DNA of 64,000 nt from an uncultured Clostridium sp. (GTDB taxonomy: Bacteria; Bacillota; Clostridia; TANB77; CAG-508). Position numbers and translations under genes: made by a program. The stretch is from assembly GCA_947571115.1 (NCBI GenBank), contig CANOWW010000007.1, positions 16,963 through 80,962 on the forward strand. Reading direction: 5' to 3'. Positions 17,406 through 24,791 of the stretch are shown here, piece after piece. The notes below the pieces were generated by a model. The model saw only the letters and a list, made by a program, of their open reading frames with translations. It was not told where the DNA came from and did no database searches. How positions within the stretch are numbered: position 1 is the stretch's first letter; each line of letters starts with the position of its first letter.

Positions 17406-18640
17406 TTATCTTGTTCATCCACCCATTTTGCAAATTCTTCATTAGAAATTTTTCCATTACAAACATCCTTATACATTTGTTTTCCAATTTTTCTGAATTG
17501 CTCTAAATCTTTTTGATATATATCGATTTCAGGATTTCGAGATGCACGAGTTTTCTTTCTAGTTCCAATTGTTCTATATTTGCGATATGCATCATCATTT
17601 TCTTGTTTTCTTTTTTGATATTCTTTGTTTCCAATATCTTTACAGGTTTGATTATTTGTAATAATTCTATCACAATATGCGACATTATCTTTTAAAGTTA
17701 AAAAATATCTTTTGCAATTATTACATAACTTTATATGAGATTTATTAATGGCTAAAATATTAAATAAAGTAATATAAAAGCTAGTAAACAGATTATTAGT
17801 AACAAATTGATGTAAGTTAGTTAAATGTTTTCCAGTTGGATCAATATTTTTAATAGCGTTAATTACAGTATATACATCTTCTAATTGAATTTGTTCTTTT
17901 TTTAAAGGAAAATTGTTGTATTGGTATTCTAGCAAGTCTGTTGTATGGAAATCGTGAGAAAATTCTTTAAATGTATCTTGATATAATTGATTATACAAGA
18001 AAAACCTTTGCCTAAGAGTTAAGTCACTTAAGTCAAATGGATTATCAATACAGTAAACAAAATGAATACATTTCTTAAAAATACTTTGATAATAAATTAA
18101 AGTATTTTTTTCTTTTTTATAATATTTTTTAGCAATTTCAATTATTTCTTGTACAGGATATAAAGTATCTATTTCAATATGTTTTATATCTTTATTATCT
18201 AATCTATCTATAAAATAATCAAAAAAGTTTATAAAAAATAATAAATAATCATTAAAGACATCAAAATCGTAACTTATAAAGTCTAGAAGAGAAAGATCAT
18301 AATTTTCTATGGCTGATGTTGGTTCAAAAACAATATATCCTTTTAATTTTTCAATATCATCATTAAATGTTAAAGAAGTAGCATTTATAGTTTGATCTAT
18401 TTCGAATATTGATTTTAAATAATCTATTAATTTTTGTTTTTTTGATTTAGAAGAAGTATTATTAATTTCTTCTATTAGCATTTCAAATTCTTCCTCAGTA
18501 GGCACATTTCTATAATTAGCCAAGTACTTATTGTTATTTTGACTTATAGGTCTACTTAAATAGGCTCCTGAAGTATGAATAAATATTTGTGAAAAGTTGG
18601 TTGCATCAAATGAAATTCTAATATCTGTTTTTCTCTCCAT
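17402..18640 (-). CDS. DUF6076-like protein with C-terminal zinc ribbon
   Basis: 412 aa, oriented opposite to the rest of the element. Long helical N-terminal region; near residues 310-350 IKLCNNCKRYFLTLKDNVAYCD, a second C region (NQTCKDIG) and a following basic stretch EYQKRKQENDDAYRKYRTIGTRKKTR resemble the Cys4 ribbon found at the end of DUF6076/CGNR-like proteins, which are probably nucleic-acid binding. Upstream are three GTTAAC-containing palindromes at its promoter, suggesting tight or self regulation. Role unknown; position in the cargo suggests defence or element control. Confidence 0.6.
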   Translation of the reverse strand: MERKTDIRISFDATNFSQIFIHTSGAYLSRPISQNNNKYLANYRNVPTEEEFEMLIEEINNTSSKSKKQKLIDYLKSIFEIDQTINATSLTFNDDIEKLKGYIVFEPTSAIENYDLSLLDFISYDFDVFNDYLLFFINFFDYFIDRLDNKDIKHIEIDTLYPVQEIIEIAKKYYKKEKNTLIYYQSIFKKCIHFVYCIDNPFDLSDLTLRQRFFLYNQLYQDTFKEFSHDFHTTDLLEYQYNNFPLKKEQIQLEDVYTVINAIKNIDPTGKHLTNLHQFVTNNLFTSFYITLFNILAINKSHIKLCNNCKRYFLTLKDNVAYCDRIITNNQTCKDIGNKEYQKRKQENDDAYRKYRTIGTRKKTRASRNPEIDIYQKDLEQFRKIGKQMYKDVCNGKISNEEFAKWVDEQDK

Positions 18641-18655
18641 ATAAAAATCCTTCCT

Positions 18656-18794
18656 GTTAACAAATTACTAAATTTACGAAAGTTGCTGATTGATAACTAA
18701 GTTTCACTAATTTTGCAGGTTTATTCAAAAAAGTATTGTAATATACAATTAGTTAACTAATATAATTTTATTATACTTGTTAACAAAAGTCAAT
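18656..18794 (-). promoter_or_regulatory. Promoter with three GTTAAC palindromes for the DUF6076-like gene
   Basis: On the minus strand TTGACT is followed after 17 bp by TAAAAT. TTGTTAACAA (18777-18786) lies in the spacer, TTAGTTAACTAA (18749-18760) just after the -10, and a third GTTAAC at 18656-18661 near the start codon. The spacing suggests operator sites. Confidence 0.5.
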
Positions 18795-18904
18795 AGCTAA
18801 TATGATCATAATTGGTGATTTGGTATAGAAAATTTTTAATTTTTTCTAGTACATTGAAAAGTAAATATAAAAATCATTAAACACACTTAAAGAAACTCTT
18901 ATTC

Positions 18905-18998
18905 AGTCATAGCACGAGCGCGATAGAACCGTCCCACGCAATGAGAATAAGTCTGATATCAGATAGGTTAAGAATCCTGAGGGCTTGCCCAAGCCGTT
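18905..18998 (+). other. GC-richer stretch with hairpins, unexplained
   Basis: Inside very AT-rich DNA this stretch is close to half G+C: GCACGAGCGCG, GAACCGTCCC, the palindrome CTGATATCAG and GGCTTGCCCAAGCC. The open frame across it has no ribosome site. It may be a small structured RNA, an attenuator before the gene at 19058 or a leftover of an older insertion. The rest of 18795-18904 shows nothing clear. Confidence 0.35.
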
Positions 18999-19057
18999 TA
19001 ATGATTACAGTAATTATTACTTTTATTTTAAATATATTTGAAATAGAGGTGTTTCAT

Positions 19058-19261
19058 TTGAAGGAAGGAAAAGAGATTACACAAGATGAATATAAATTAG
19101 AAACAAATGAAAATGGGCAAAAAGTCATAAAAAAGTTTAGTCAAGAAAATACAGAAGAAATCAATATTATTTTTGAAGAAAATGAAACAGATGTAATGAT
19201 AGAAGTATTAAAACAATTATCGAAATATTATATCGAAGAAATTTTGAAAAAGGAAATGTGA
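19058..19261 (+). CDS. Small acidic element protein beside the integrase
   Basis: 67 aa. A TTG start at 19058 is chosen because AGAGGTG lies seven bases upstream; the longer frame from 18941 crosses the GC-rich stretch and lacks a site. Sequence runs KEGKEITQDEYKLETNENGQ, then IKKFSQENTEEINIIFEENE and VMIEVLKQLSKYYIEEIL. Small acidic proteins of this kind often precede integrases of clostridial mobilizable elements. It could be a recombination directionality factor or a regulator, but nothing in the sequence proves this. Confidence 0.6.
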   Translation: MKEGKEITQDEYKLETNENGQKVIKKFSQENTEEINIIFEENETDVMIEVLKQLSKYYIEEILKKEM

Positions 19262-19341
19262 AAATAACAATAAATTAGAAAATTTGCACATTTCCAAAAG
19301 CGAAAAATAAATGTTATTTTAAAAGAAAAGGAGAGAAAATA

Positions 19342-21072
19342 ATGAAAAAAGTGAGATGTTTATATAGAGTATCAACCGTGAAACAGTTGGACAAAAACGA
19401 TATTCCAATGCAGAGAATTGAATGTATGAAATATATAGAGCAAATGCCAGATTGGAAATTTGACAAAGAATACATTGAAAAAGGCGTATCAGGCTACAAC
19501 AAAAAATTAGAAGACAGAGACGTTCTACAGGAAATAAGAACTGATGCGATTAATAAAGAATTCGATGTCTTATTGGTATTTATGTTTGACAGGCTCGGAA
19601 GAAGAGACGACGAAACTCCTTTCATTGTGGAATGGTTTGATGAACACGGTATCGAAGTATGGTCGACGCAGGAAGGTCAGCAAAAGTTTGAATCCAGAGC
19701 TGATAAATTAATCAACTATATAAGATATTGGCAATCTGGTGGCGAAAGCGAAAAAACCTCGATAAGGGTTCGAACAAAGCAAAGGCAAATGATTGAGCAA
19801 GGCATTAATATCAGTTCTGTTCCTCCTTATGGTTATAGAATGGTCAAAACAGGAATCTTTACGAAGCGAGGTGTAGAAAGAAAAACGTATGAAATCGTAC
19901 CGACTGAAGCAGAAGTTGTGAGAAAGATATTTGATTTATTTACCGAAGAGGGCTATGGCGGAATGCGAATTGCCAAATATCTCAATGAGAAAGGCTACAA
20001 AACGCACAAAGGTTGCGAATGGAGTTACAGCACGATTAATAATATGCTTCGAAATCCAACTTACACTGGCTATCTATGCTTTCATAAAACGAGTGTGCCA
20101 ATTGGTGGCGGAAAGCGAAAAAGAGTGTCAAATACGGAAGATTGGATTTATTCAAAGGATAAAATTCCAGAAATTCAAATTATCCCAGAAGAACAATTTG
20201 AAAAAGTGCAAAAAATCAAAAAGGCAAGATGTGATAAGAATAAACAATGTGAAGAAGAAAATAAGGAATATTTCAGCTATCAAACCAAAGGAAATATGCT
20301 TTTTAGTGGGTTTATTGTGTGTGGTGGCTGTGGCTCAAAACTAACGACTAGAACCTCGAAAAGAACAATAAAAATGGAAGATGGAAGCAAAGGATATACA
20401 AAATATAAATATTATATGTGCAGTAATAAGGCTTGTGGCAGAGAGTGCAGTTGCCAGAAGAAAAGCCATAAAAATAATTGTGTAGAAGAGCCTGTTTTGA
20501 ATGAAATTTACAAGTATTTTGATTTACTAGAAAAAAGAGATTTGTCTGAATATGTGAGAAAAATTCATAAAAATACAAATGATAACGAAGGAAAGCAAAT
20601 TAGAGAATTGGAAAGAAATATCAAAGAATGTTCGAATAAAAATGATTTGCTAAAAGAGGAAATTATAAAAGTGATAGAAGGAAAAAGTACGTTTTCGCGA
20701 GAATTAATTTCTGAATTAATGGAAGAAAATAAACAGAAGATAGAAGATTTTCAAAAACAAAAAATAAGATTAGAAAGCCTAAAAAAGCAAAAAGAAGTAG
20801 ATTTTGAGCAAATGCTAAAAATGAAAAGTATGATTCCAGATTGGAAAGAAGTTTTAAAAAATTGTAGTATAGAAAGAAAAAAAATGATATTATCAGCGAT
20901 GATAAAAGAGATTGCTGTCTATGACAATAAAATCGATATTCATTTAAGAATTAGTTTTGACGAATTCTTGCGAACAGCACAAAAACTGGGTTCTGAGAAG
21001 AATATAAAATTTGCTAAAAACCTGTGTAACACGAGAACCAATCAACTTAACTCCTCGCTGGGTTCACTTTGA
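19342..21072 (+). CDS. Large serine integrase of the element
   Basis: 576 aa, AAAGGAGAG ribosome site. Resolvase domain at residues 1-150 with YRVST (catalytic Ser about 11) and VFMFDRLGRRDDE; Recombinase domain at about 165-290 (PPYGYRM, YGGMRIAKYLNEKGY, NPTYTGYL); zinc ribbon (FSGFIVCGGCGSKL and CSNKACGREC); coiled coil at about 400-500; and HLRISFDEFL near the end. It should recombine attP with attB and, with a directionality factor, excise the element. attR lies inside its 3' end: the last 14 codons and the stop come from the lysin gene. In the circle it would end elsewhere, giving 587 aa. Confidence 0.92.
   Translation: MKKVRCLYRVSTVKQLDKNDIPMQRIECMKYIEQMPDWKFDKEYIEKGVSGYNKKLEDRDVLQEIRTDAINKEFDVLLVFMFDRLGRRDDETPFIVEWFDEHGIEVWSTQEGQQKFESRADKLINYIRYWQSGGESEKTSIRVRTKQRQMIEQGINISSVPPYGYRMVKTGIFTKRGVERKTYEIVPTEAEVVRKIFDLFTEEGYGGMRIAKYLNEKGYKTHKGCEWSYSTINNMLRNPTYTGYLCFHKTSVPIGGGKRKRVSNTEDWIYSKDKIPEIQIIPEEQFEKVQKIKKARCDKNKQCEEENKEYFSYQTKGNMLFSGFIVCGGCGSKLTTRTSKRTIKMEDGSKGYTKYKYYMCSNKACGRECSCQKKSHKNNCVEEPVLNEIYKYFDLLEKRDLSEYVRKIHKNTNDNEGKQIRELERNIKECSNKNDLLKEEIIKVIEGKSTFSRELISELMEENKQKIEDFQKQKIRLESLKKQKEVDFEQMLKMKSMIPDWKEVLKNCSIERKKMILSAMIKEIAVYDNKIDIHLRISFDEFLRTAQKLGSEKNIKFAKNLCNTRTNQLNSSLGSL
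21026..21032 (+). other. attR core GTAACAC
   Basis: Right copy of the core, preceded by AAAAACCTGT and followed by lysin codons GAGAACCAATC. Joined to attL inner flank it makes a palindromic attP with arms AAAACCTGTGT and ACACAGGTTTT around one A. Confidence 0.8.
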
Positions 21073-21337
21073 TGATAGAACAACAGCTGCTGGATTTCCA
21101 ACAATTCGCTATGGAAGCAAAGGAAATTACGTATGTGTGGCACAAGATGCGCTAAATGCGTTAGGTTTATCAACAGGAGGCTTAGATGGCATATTTGGAA
21201 CCAATACAAGAAATGCAGTTCTGACATTCCAGAGTAGAAACGGCTTATCGGTAGATGGGATCTTGGGTCCAATGACATGGGGCAGGTTGATGCCACAAGT
21301 CAATGGAATTGGCAGAACGCCGACTGTGATAGATTAG
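21033..21337 (+). pseudogene. Lysin gene 3' fragment, peptidoglycan-binding domain
   Basis: About 101 codons starting REPINLTPRWVHFDDRTTAAG. A PG_binding_1-type domain follows: IRYGSKGNYVCVAQDALNAL, GGLDGIFGTNTRNAVLTFQ, NGLSVDGILGPMTWGRL. TPRWVHFDD is typical of the segment after M15-type peptidase domains. This is the 3' half of the gene whose earlier part is at 1218-1370. A TTG-started reading at 21011 exists but starts in integrase DNA and has no clear ribosome site, so expression is doubtful. A terminator follows. Confidence 0.85.
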
Positions 21338-21340
21338 AAA

Positions 21341-21366
21341 AAAGTGGGAGATTTCCCACTTTATAT
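21341..21366 (+). terminator. Lysin terminator
   Basis: AAAGTGGGA and TCCCACTTT around a short loop just after the lysin stop; the following tract is TA-rich. Confidence 0.65.
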
Positions 21367-21385
21367 ATATATTATTAAAAAATGC

Positions 21386-21414
21386 TTGAACTTTACGTAA
21401 AGATGTGATATAAT
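21386..21414 (+). promoter_or_regulatory. Promoter of the gene at 21465
   Basis: TTGAAC, 17-bp spacer, TATAAT. Confidence 0.65.
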
Positions 21415-21464
21415 TATAATAGAGTTATTTTGAAATCAATACACTAACCAAGGAGGTAAAGCTT

Positions 21465-22022
21465 ATGATAACAGTAAAAGGTGTAGAAGTTCGGTCACAA
21501 GAAGTAGATCTGAAAGTAGATTTTCAGGATCTGACAGCAGAAGGGCAGAAAAGAGTGTTTTTAGAAAACAAAGAAAACTTTGTTCAAGATGCTTTAAATT
21601 CAGAGTATCCTGCTGTTCAAGAAGTGATTTGGGAAGTAAGGAATCAATGCTCAGCAAAAGTATTGAATGCAGCTGTTGTAGGGTATAACGAAAAACGAAA
21701 GTCTGAGAATTATATTTTAGATTTATTGAATGTTCCAGACTTTCAACCAGATGAAGAAACTAGAGAGTTATTGGGGACTAGAGGAGCATTTCACTCAGTT
21801 AAAGTATGGGTGGCAAGAGATGAAAAAACGTCATTAAATGTTCTTGAAAAAATGTTTCGCGGAGCAGCAAATAGATATTTTAGATATAATGAAGCTGAAT
21901 TATTGGATGCCATTCTTACAAATCCTAATTTTGGGGTATGCGAGATTCAGCAGTGGAATTTTTCATATGGACAGCAAAATCGAATAAAGGCAAGGATTAA
22001 GGAACTGAAACTGAGGAAGTAA
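21465..22022 (+). CDS. Hypothetical protein, 185 aa
   Basis: Strong AGGAGG site and own promoter. The sequence is soluble and mixed, with two stretches that look like imperfect repeats of a helical unit: LNVPDFQPDEETRELLGTRGA and NEAELLDAILTNPNFG, each preceded by an Ala-rich helix (KVLNAAVVGYNEKR, KMFRGAANRYFRY). No signal peptide, membrane segment or known motif. Not recognised. A single-gene unit between the lysin and dxr, closed by a very strong shared terminator. Confidence 0.75.
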   Translation: MITVKGVEVRSQEVDLKVDFQDLTAEGQKRVFLENKENFVQDALNSEYPAVQEVIWEVRNQCSAKVLNAAVVGYNEKRKSENYILDLLNVPDFQPDEETRELLGTRGAFHSVKVWVARDEKTSLNVLEKMFRGAANRYFRYNEAELLDAILTNPNFGVCEIQQWNFSYGQQNRIKARIKELKLRK

Positions 22023-22036
22023 CGGATAAGCCGAAA

Positions 22037-22086
22037 ACAAGGGTAAAGAACTGCTTGAATAAGCAGTTCTTTACCCTTTGTTTTTG
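22037..22086. terminator. Strong bidirectional terminator
   Basis: GGGTAAAGAACTGCTT pairs perfectly with AAGCAGTTCTTTACCC around GAAT; T-rich on the right and A-rich on the left, serving both this gene and convergent dxr. Confidence 0.85.
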
Positions 22087-23221
22087 TTATATCAATTTTT
22101 CAGCTGTTTGCCTTGCTTTGCCGTCTAATGCTAAAACTTCATCAATTGTTGCAATTTCCAGTGTTTCATACGAATTTAGTGTTCTTTCTAAGATTTCTGG
22201 AATGGCTGTAAATTTTATTTTTTTCTCTAAAAAGCTAGCAACTGCGATTTCGTTTGCGGCATTCAAAATAATTTGTTGACTTAGATTTCCAGCACAATCA
22301 TAAGCTAATTTCAAGCATTGAAACTTCTCAAAATTAGGCTTTTTGAAAGTAAAAGTTGGCAAATTGAAAATGTCTAATTTTTCCACAGTGTTTGCCATTC
22401 TGTTGGGATAATCGAGTGCATAAGCAATCGGGATTTCCATGGATTTTGGACCAATATTTGCCATAATGGTTCCGTCCTCAAATTGAACCATGGAATGAAT
22501 TAAACTTTGCGCATGCACAACAACTTGAATTTTTTCTTTCGGAACACCAAACAAATACATTGCTTCAATTACCTCAAAGCCTTTGTTCATCATAGTTGCG
22601 GAGTCAATTGTGATTTTGGCTCCCATGCTCCAAGTGGGGTGATTAAGTGCCTGCTCGGGTGTGATATCTTCTGTCATTTCTTTTTCAAAAAACGGTCCGC
22701 CAGAAGCAGTTAAAAGGATTTTATCGATTGGATTATTGGTTTCGCCATTGAGACATTGCATAATAGCGCTGTGCTCGCTATCAACTGTCAAAAGCGTGGC
22801 ATGGTACTTTTTAGCTGCTTCCATGATAAGATGGCCACCTGTAATTAAGACTTCTTTATTAGCTAGAGCAACGGTTTTGCCTGCTTTTATCATATAATAA
22901 GTTGGTTTCAATCCAGCAATTCCCACCAAAGCAGAAACGCCAATATCATAATCAGTAAGACAAGATATTTGTTCCATGCCAGTTTCGCCAGAATAAATGT
23001 CTAAGTCAGCAAAAGTGCTTTTTAAAATTTGAGCATTTTCTTCTGACGAAATGTAAACGTGTTTTGGTTTAAATTCCTTAATTTGTTCGATTAATTTTGT
23101 GATATTTTTGCCAGCTACTAAAATGGAAACTTCAAATTTGTCTTTGTGTGTACGGACAACGTTTAAGGTACTTGTTCCAATCGAACCGAGTAGAGCCGAA
23201 AATAGAAATTCTTTTTAACAT
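22087..23221 (-). pseudogene. dxr: 1-deoxy-D-xylulose 5-phosphate reductoisomerase, frameshifted near its start
   Basis: DXR makes 2-C-methyl-D-erythritol 4-phosphate in the MEP isoprenoid pathway, using NADPH and a divalent metal. From ATG 23221 (AAAGGAGG upstream) the protein reads MLKRISIFGSTR and then loses frame. One extra base at about 23188 (an extra C before GGT on the coding strand) explains it: without it the text becomes FGSTGSIGTSTLNVVRTHKD, the NADPH-binding start. The rest is intact, with VALANKEVLITGG, LTVDSEHSAI, LLTASGGPF, NHPTWSMGAKITIDSATMMNKGFEVIEA and NAANEIAVASF. The enzyme is usually essential, so a sequencing or assembly error is as likely as a real mutation. Confidence 0.9.
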
Positions 23222-23240
23222 AGAAATTCCTCCTTTAAAT

Positions 23241-24209
23241 TTATAGATAAGTAAGGCTTTGAGCCCCAGCATTAGAAAGTTGATATGAACTTAATAGATT
23301 GTTAATATCGGTTTTCCATTTAGATGGAATTCTTAAAGATTTTACATTTAGAAATGTAGCAGTGTTAGTAGTTATCACAGTACAGCCAAAATCAATAGTT
23401 GTAACAGTTGTTGGAATGGTTAAATTTAAACTTGAACATCCAGTAAAGGCAGCAAGACTAATTGATGTTACTTTGTTTGGAATGTTTAAAGTAGCTAAAC
23501 TACTACAATCTCTAAAAGCATGTGGACCAATAGAGGTTACAGTATCTGGGATAATTACGGTGGTTAAATTAGTATCTTGGTAGAATAATGCTTTGCTAAT
23601 AGAAGTTAATTGGCTAGGTAAAACAACAGTTTTTAAATTTGTAGCTGCTTGTAGGCAACTTTCGCTAAATGTACAAGTAGTTCCTTCAAAAGTAATATTT
23701 TCAACAGCACTTGCAGCAAATACAAACATATTCATACTTTCAAGACTAGCAGGCAAGGTTATACTTTTAATTCCAGTTTGAAAAAAAGCTTGCATTTCAA
23801 TGCTTCTTAAATTAGTTGATAAGGTAATTTCTGTTAATGAACTGCATCCAAAGAATGCTCTTGCTTCAATAGAAGTAACCGTGTCTGGCATGGTAATTGT
23901 TTTTACTGTTGTGTTGCTTTGAAAAGCATTGGCACCAATCGCAATAACGGGTTTTCCTTCTAATTGATCTGGAATGGTAATGTCTGTTAAAGAAAGAGCA
24001 GCTTCTGCTAGTCCAGTTACAGTTGCGCCATTGTCAGCAATTGTATATTGGAATAATGAGCCAGGTTGTTCTTCGCCTGAGTTGTCTCCACCACCAGTTT
24101 CTCCGCCGGTCTCTCCACCAGTTTCATTTCCTGAGTTATCGCCATCGCCAGTTTCTCCACCAGTTCCTTCGTTACCTCCAGGATTTTCAGTATTTCCTTG
24201 ACCTCCGCC
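23241..24209 (-). CDS. Leucine-rich-repeat (LRR_5/BspA-like) part of a frameshifted surface protein
   Basis: About 320 codons. First a Gly/Glu/Thr/Asn linker of near repeats (GGETGGETGGGDNSG), then around eight LRR_5 units with the pattern ITIPDxVTSIGxxAFxxCSSL. Such repeats are surface-exposed and often adhesive. In the deposited frame the part seems to start near MDHYSKMVLLIG at 24242, but that has no ribosome site; deleting one base at 24210-24211 joins it to the pilin-like gene upstream as DGGGQGNTENPGG. Best read as the C-terminal two thirds of one protein of about 475 aa. Confidence 0.8.
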   Translation of the reverse strand, partial: GGGQGNTENPGGNEGTGGETGDGDNSGNETGGETGGETGGGDNSGEEQPGSLFQYTIADNGATVTGLAEAALSLTDITIPDQLEGKPVIAIGANAFQSNTTVKTITMPDTVTSIEARAFFGCSSLTEITLSTNLRSIEMQAFFQTGIKSITLPASLESMNMFVFAASAVENITFEGTTCTFSESCLQAATNLKTVVLPSQLTSISKALFYQDTNLTTVIIPDTVTSIGPHAFRDCSSLATLNIPNKVTSISLAAFTGCSSLNLTIPTTVTTIDFGCTVITTNTATFLNVKSLRIPSKWKTDINNLLSSYQLSNAGAQSLTYL

Positions 24210-24666
24210 AATCAATAGCACCATTTTCGAGTAATGATCCAATGACGATTTCTTGTGCGTCGTCTTTGTTTTTAAATACTTTGATACGGTTTGTAGTTTT
24301 ATCTACTTTAACCCAGTAATTGGCAGCTGGCTCTCCTAGTTCTGGAGAGTTTGCAGTAATGTATTCTCGAGCAGTTGGTTGCATAACCCTTTCTTCAACA
24401 TATTTCTCGTTAAGAAAATCAGTCACATAGGCTGCTGCTAAAAGTTCAGCATTTTCCTTAGCACTTGCAATTTCTGTAATGTTTACAGCATTAGAGGCTT
24501 TTTGAAGAATTCCATTGCTTCCTGCAATTAAATTAATAGAAATTCCAGCCAAAATCAACAACACAATAATTGTAATAACAAGCGCGACTAAGGTAATTGC
24601 ATTGGATTTGTGAAAATATTTTGTAGACATTAAGTGTGAATTTTGTTTTTGACTTAAATGTTTCAT
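24187..24666 (-). CDS. Prepilin-like N-terminal part of the same surface protein
   Basis: 159 aa in this frame, AAGGGGGA ribosome site. Residues about 23-45 (NAITLVALVITIIVLLILAG) form the type IV pilin-like N-terminal helix preceded by a short basic leader; clostridial pseudopilins with ITLVALVITIIVLLIL followed by NGILQKAS are common. The middle region ends VGSLLENGAID-like and is then shifted (WRRSRKY, stop) by an extra T before GGC. Anchors the LRR domain to the membrane or a pilus-like structure if the frame is intact in the cell. Confidence 0.75.
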   Translation of the reverse strand: MKHLSQKQNSHLMSTKYFHKSNAITLVALVITIIVLLILAGISINLIAGSNGILQKASNAVNITEIASAKENAELLAAAYVTDFLNEKYVEERVMQPTAREYITANSPELGEPAANYWVKVDKTTNRIKVFKNKDDAQEIVIGSLLENGAIDWRRSRKY

Positions 24667-24791
24667 TAAAATTTCCCCCTTTGTATTTTGATAGATGAAT
24701 TATATAATATAGTCTGCCTAATTGCAATGCTTTACGTTAAAATAGTCTAGAATTTTATTTCATGCATAAATTTAGTGTGTGGAGGGATTTT

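Larger units (their letters stand above)
1371..21032. mobile_element. Integrative mobilizable element of about 19.66 kb with defence-like cargo
   Basis: Bounded by the direct repeat GTAACAC. Backbone genes at the left are a replication-type HTH protein, a ParB-like protein, TnpV, a small conserved protein and a relaxase. The middle is cargo: restriction-modification, a DUF6414-like/NERD-helicase/DUF2290-like cluster, Fic, a split YobI-type NTPase and a DUF6076-like protein. A small protein and the serine integrase are at the right. There is a relaxase but no VirB4, coupling protein or other mating-channel gene, so it should be mobilizable, not self-transmissible. TnpV, relaxase and large serine recombinase together recall Tn4451/Tn4453-type elements. 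Boundaries are inferred from target-gene reconstruction and have not been shown by experiment. Confidence 0.85.

Noticed and set aside
18941..19057. Longer start for the small element protein
   Set aside because: The upstream part has no ribosome site, crosses the GC-rich stretch, and reads as a low-quality hydrophobic tail; TTG 19058 has a good site.
21011..21032. TTG start for an intact lysin-like protein
   Set aside because: These codons are integrase DNA read in another frame; no ribosome site at useful distance.
23299..24319. Plus-strand open frames opposite the LRR gene
   Set aside because: They are repeats of the LRR gene read backwards, without promoters or ribosome sites.
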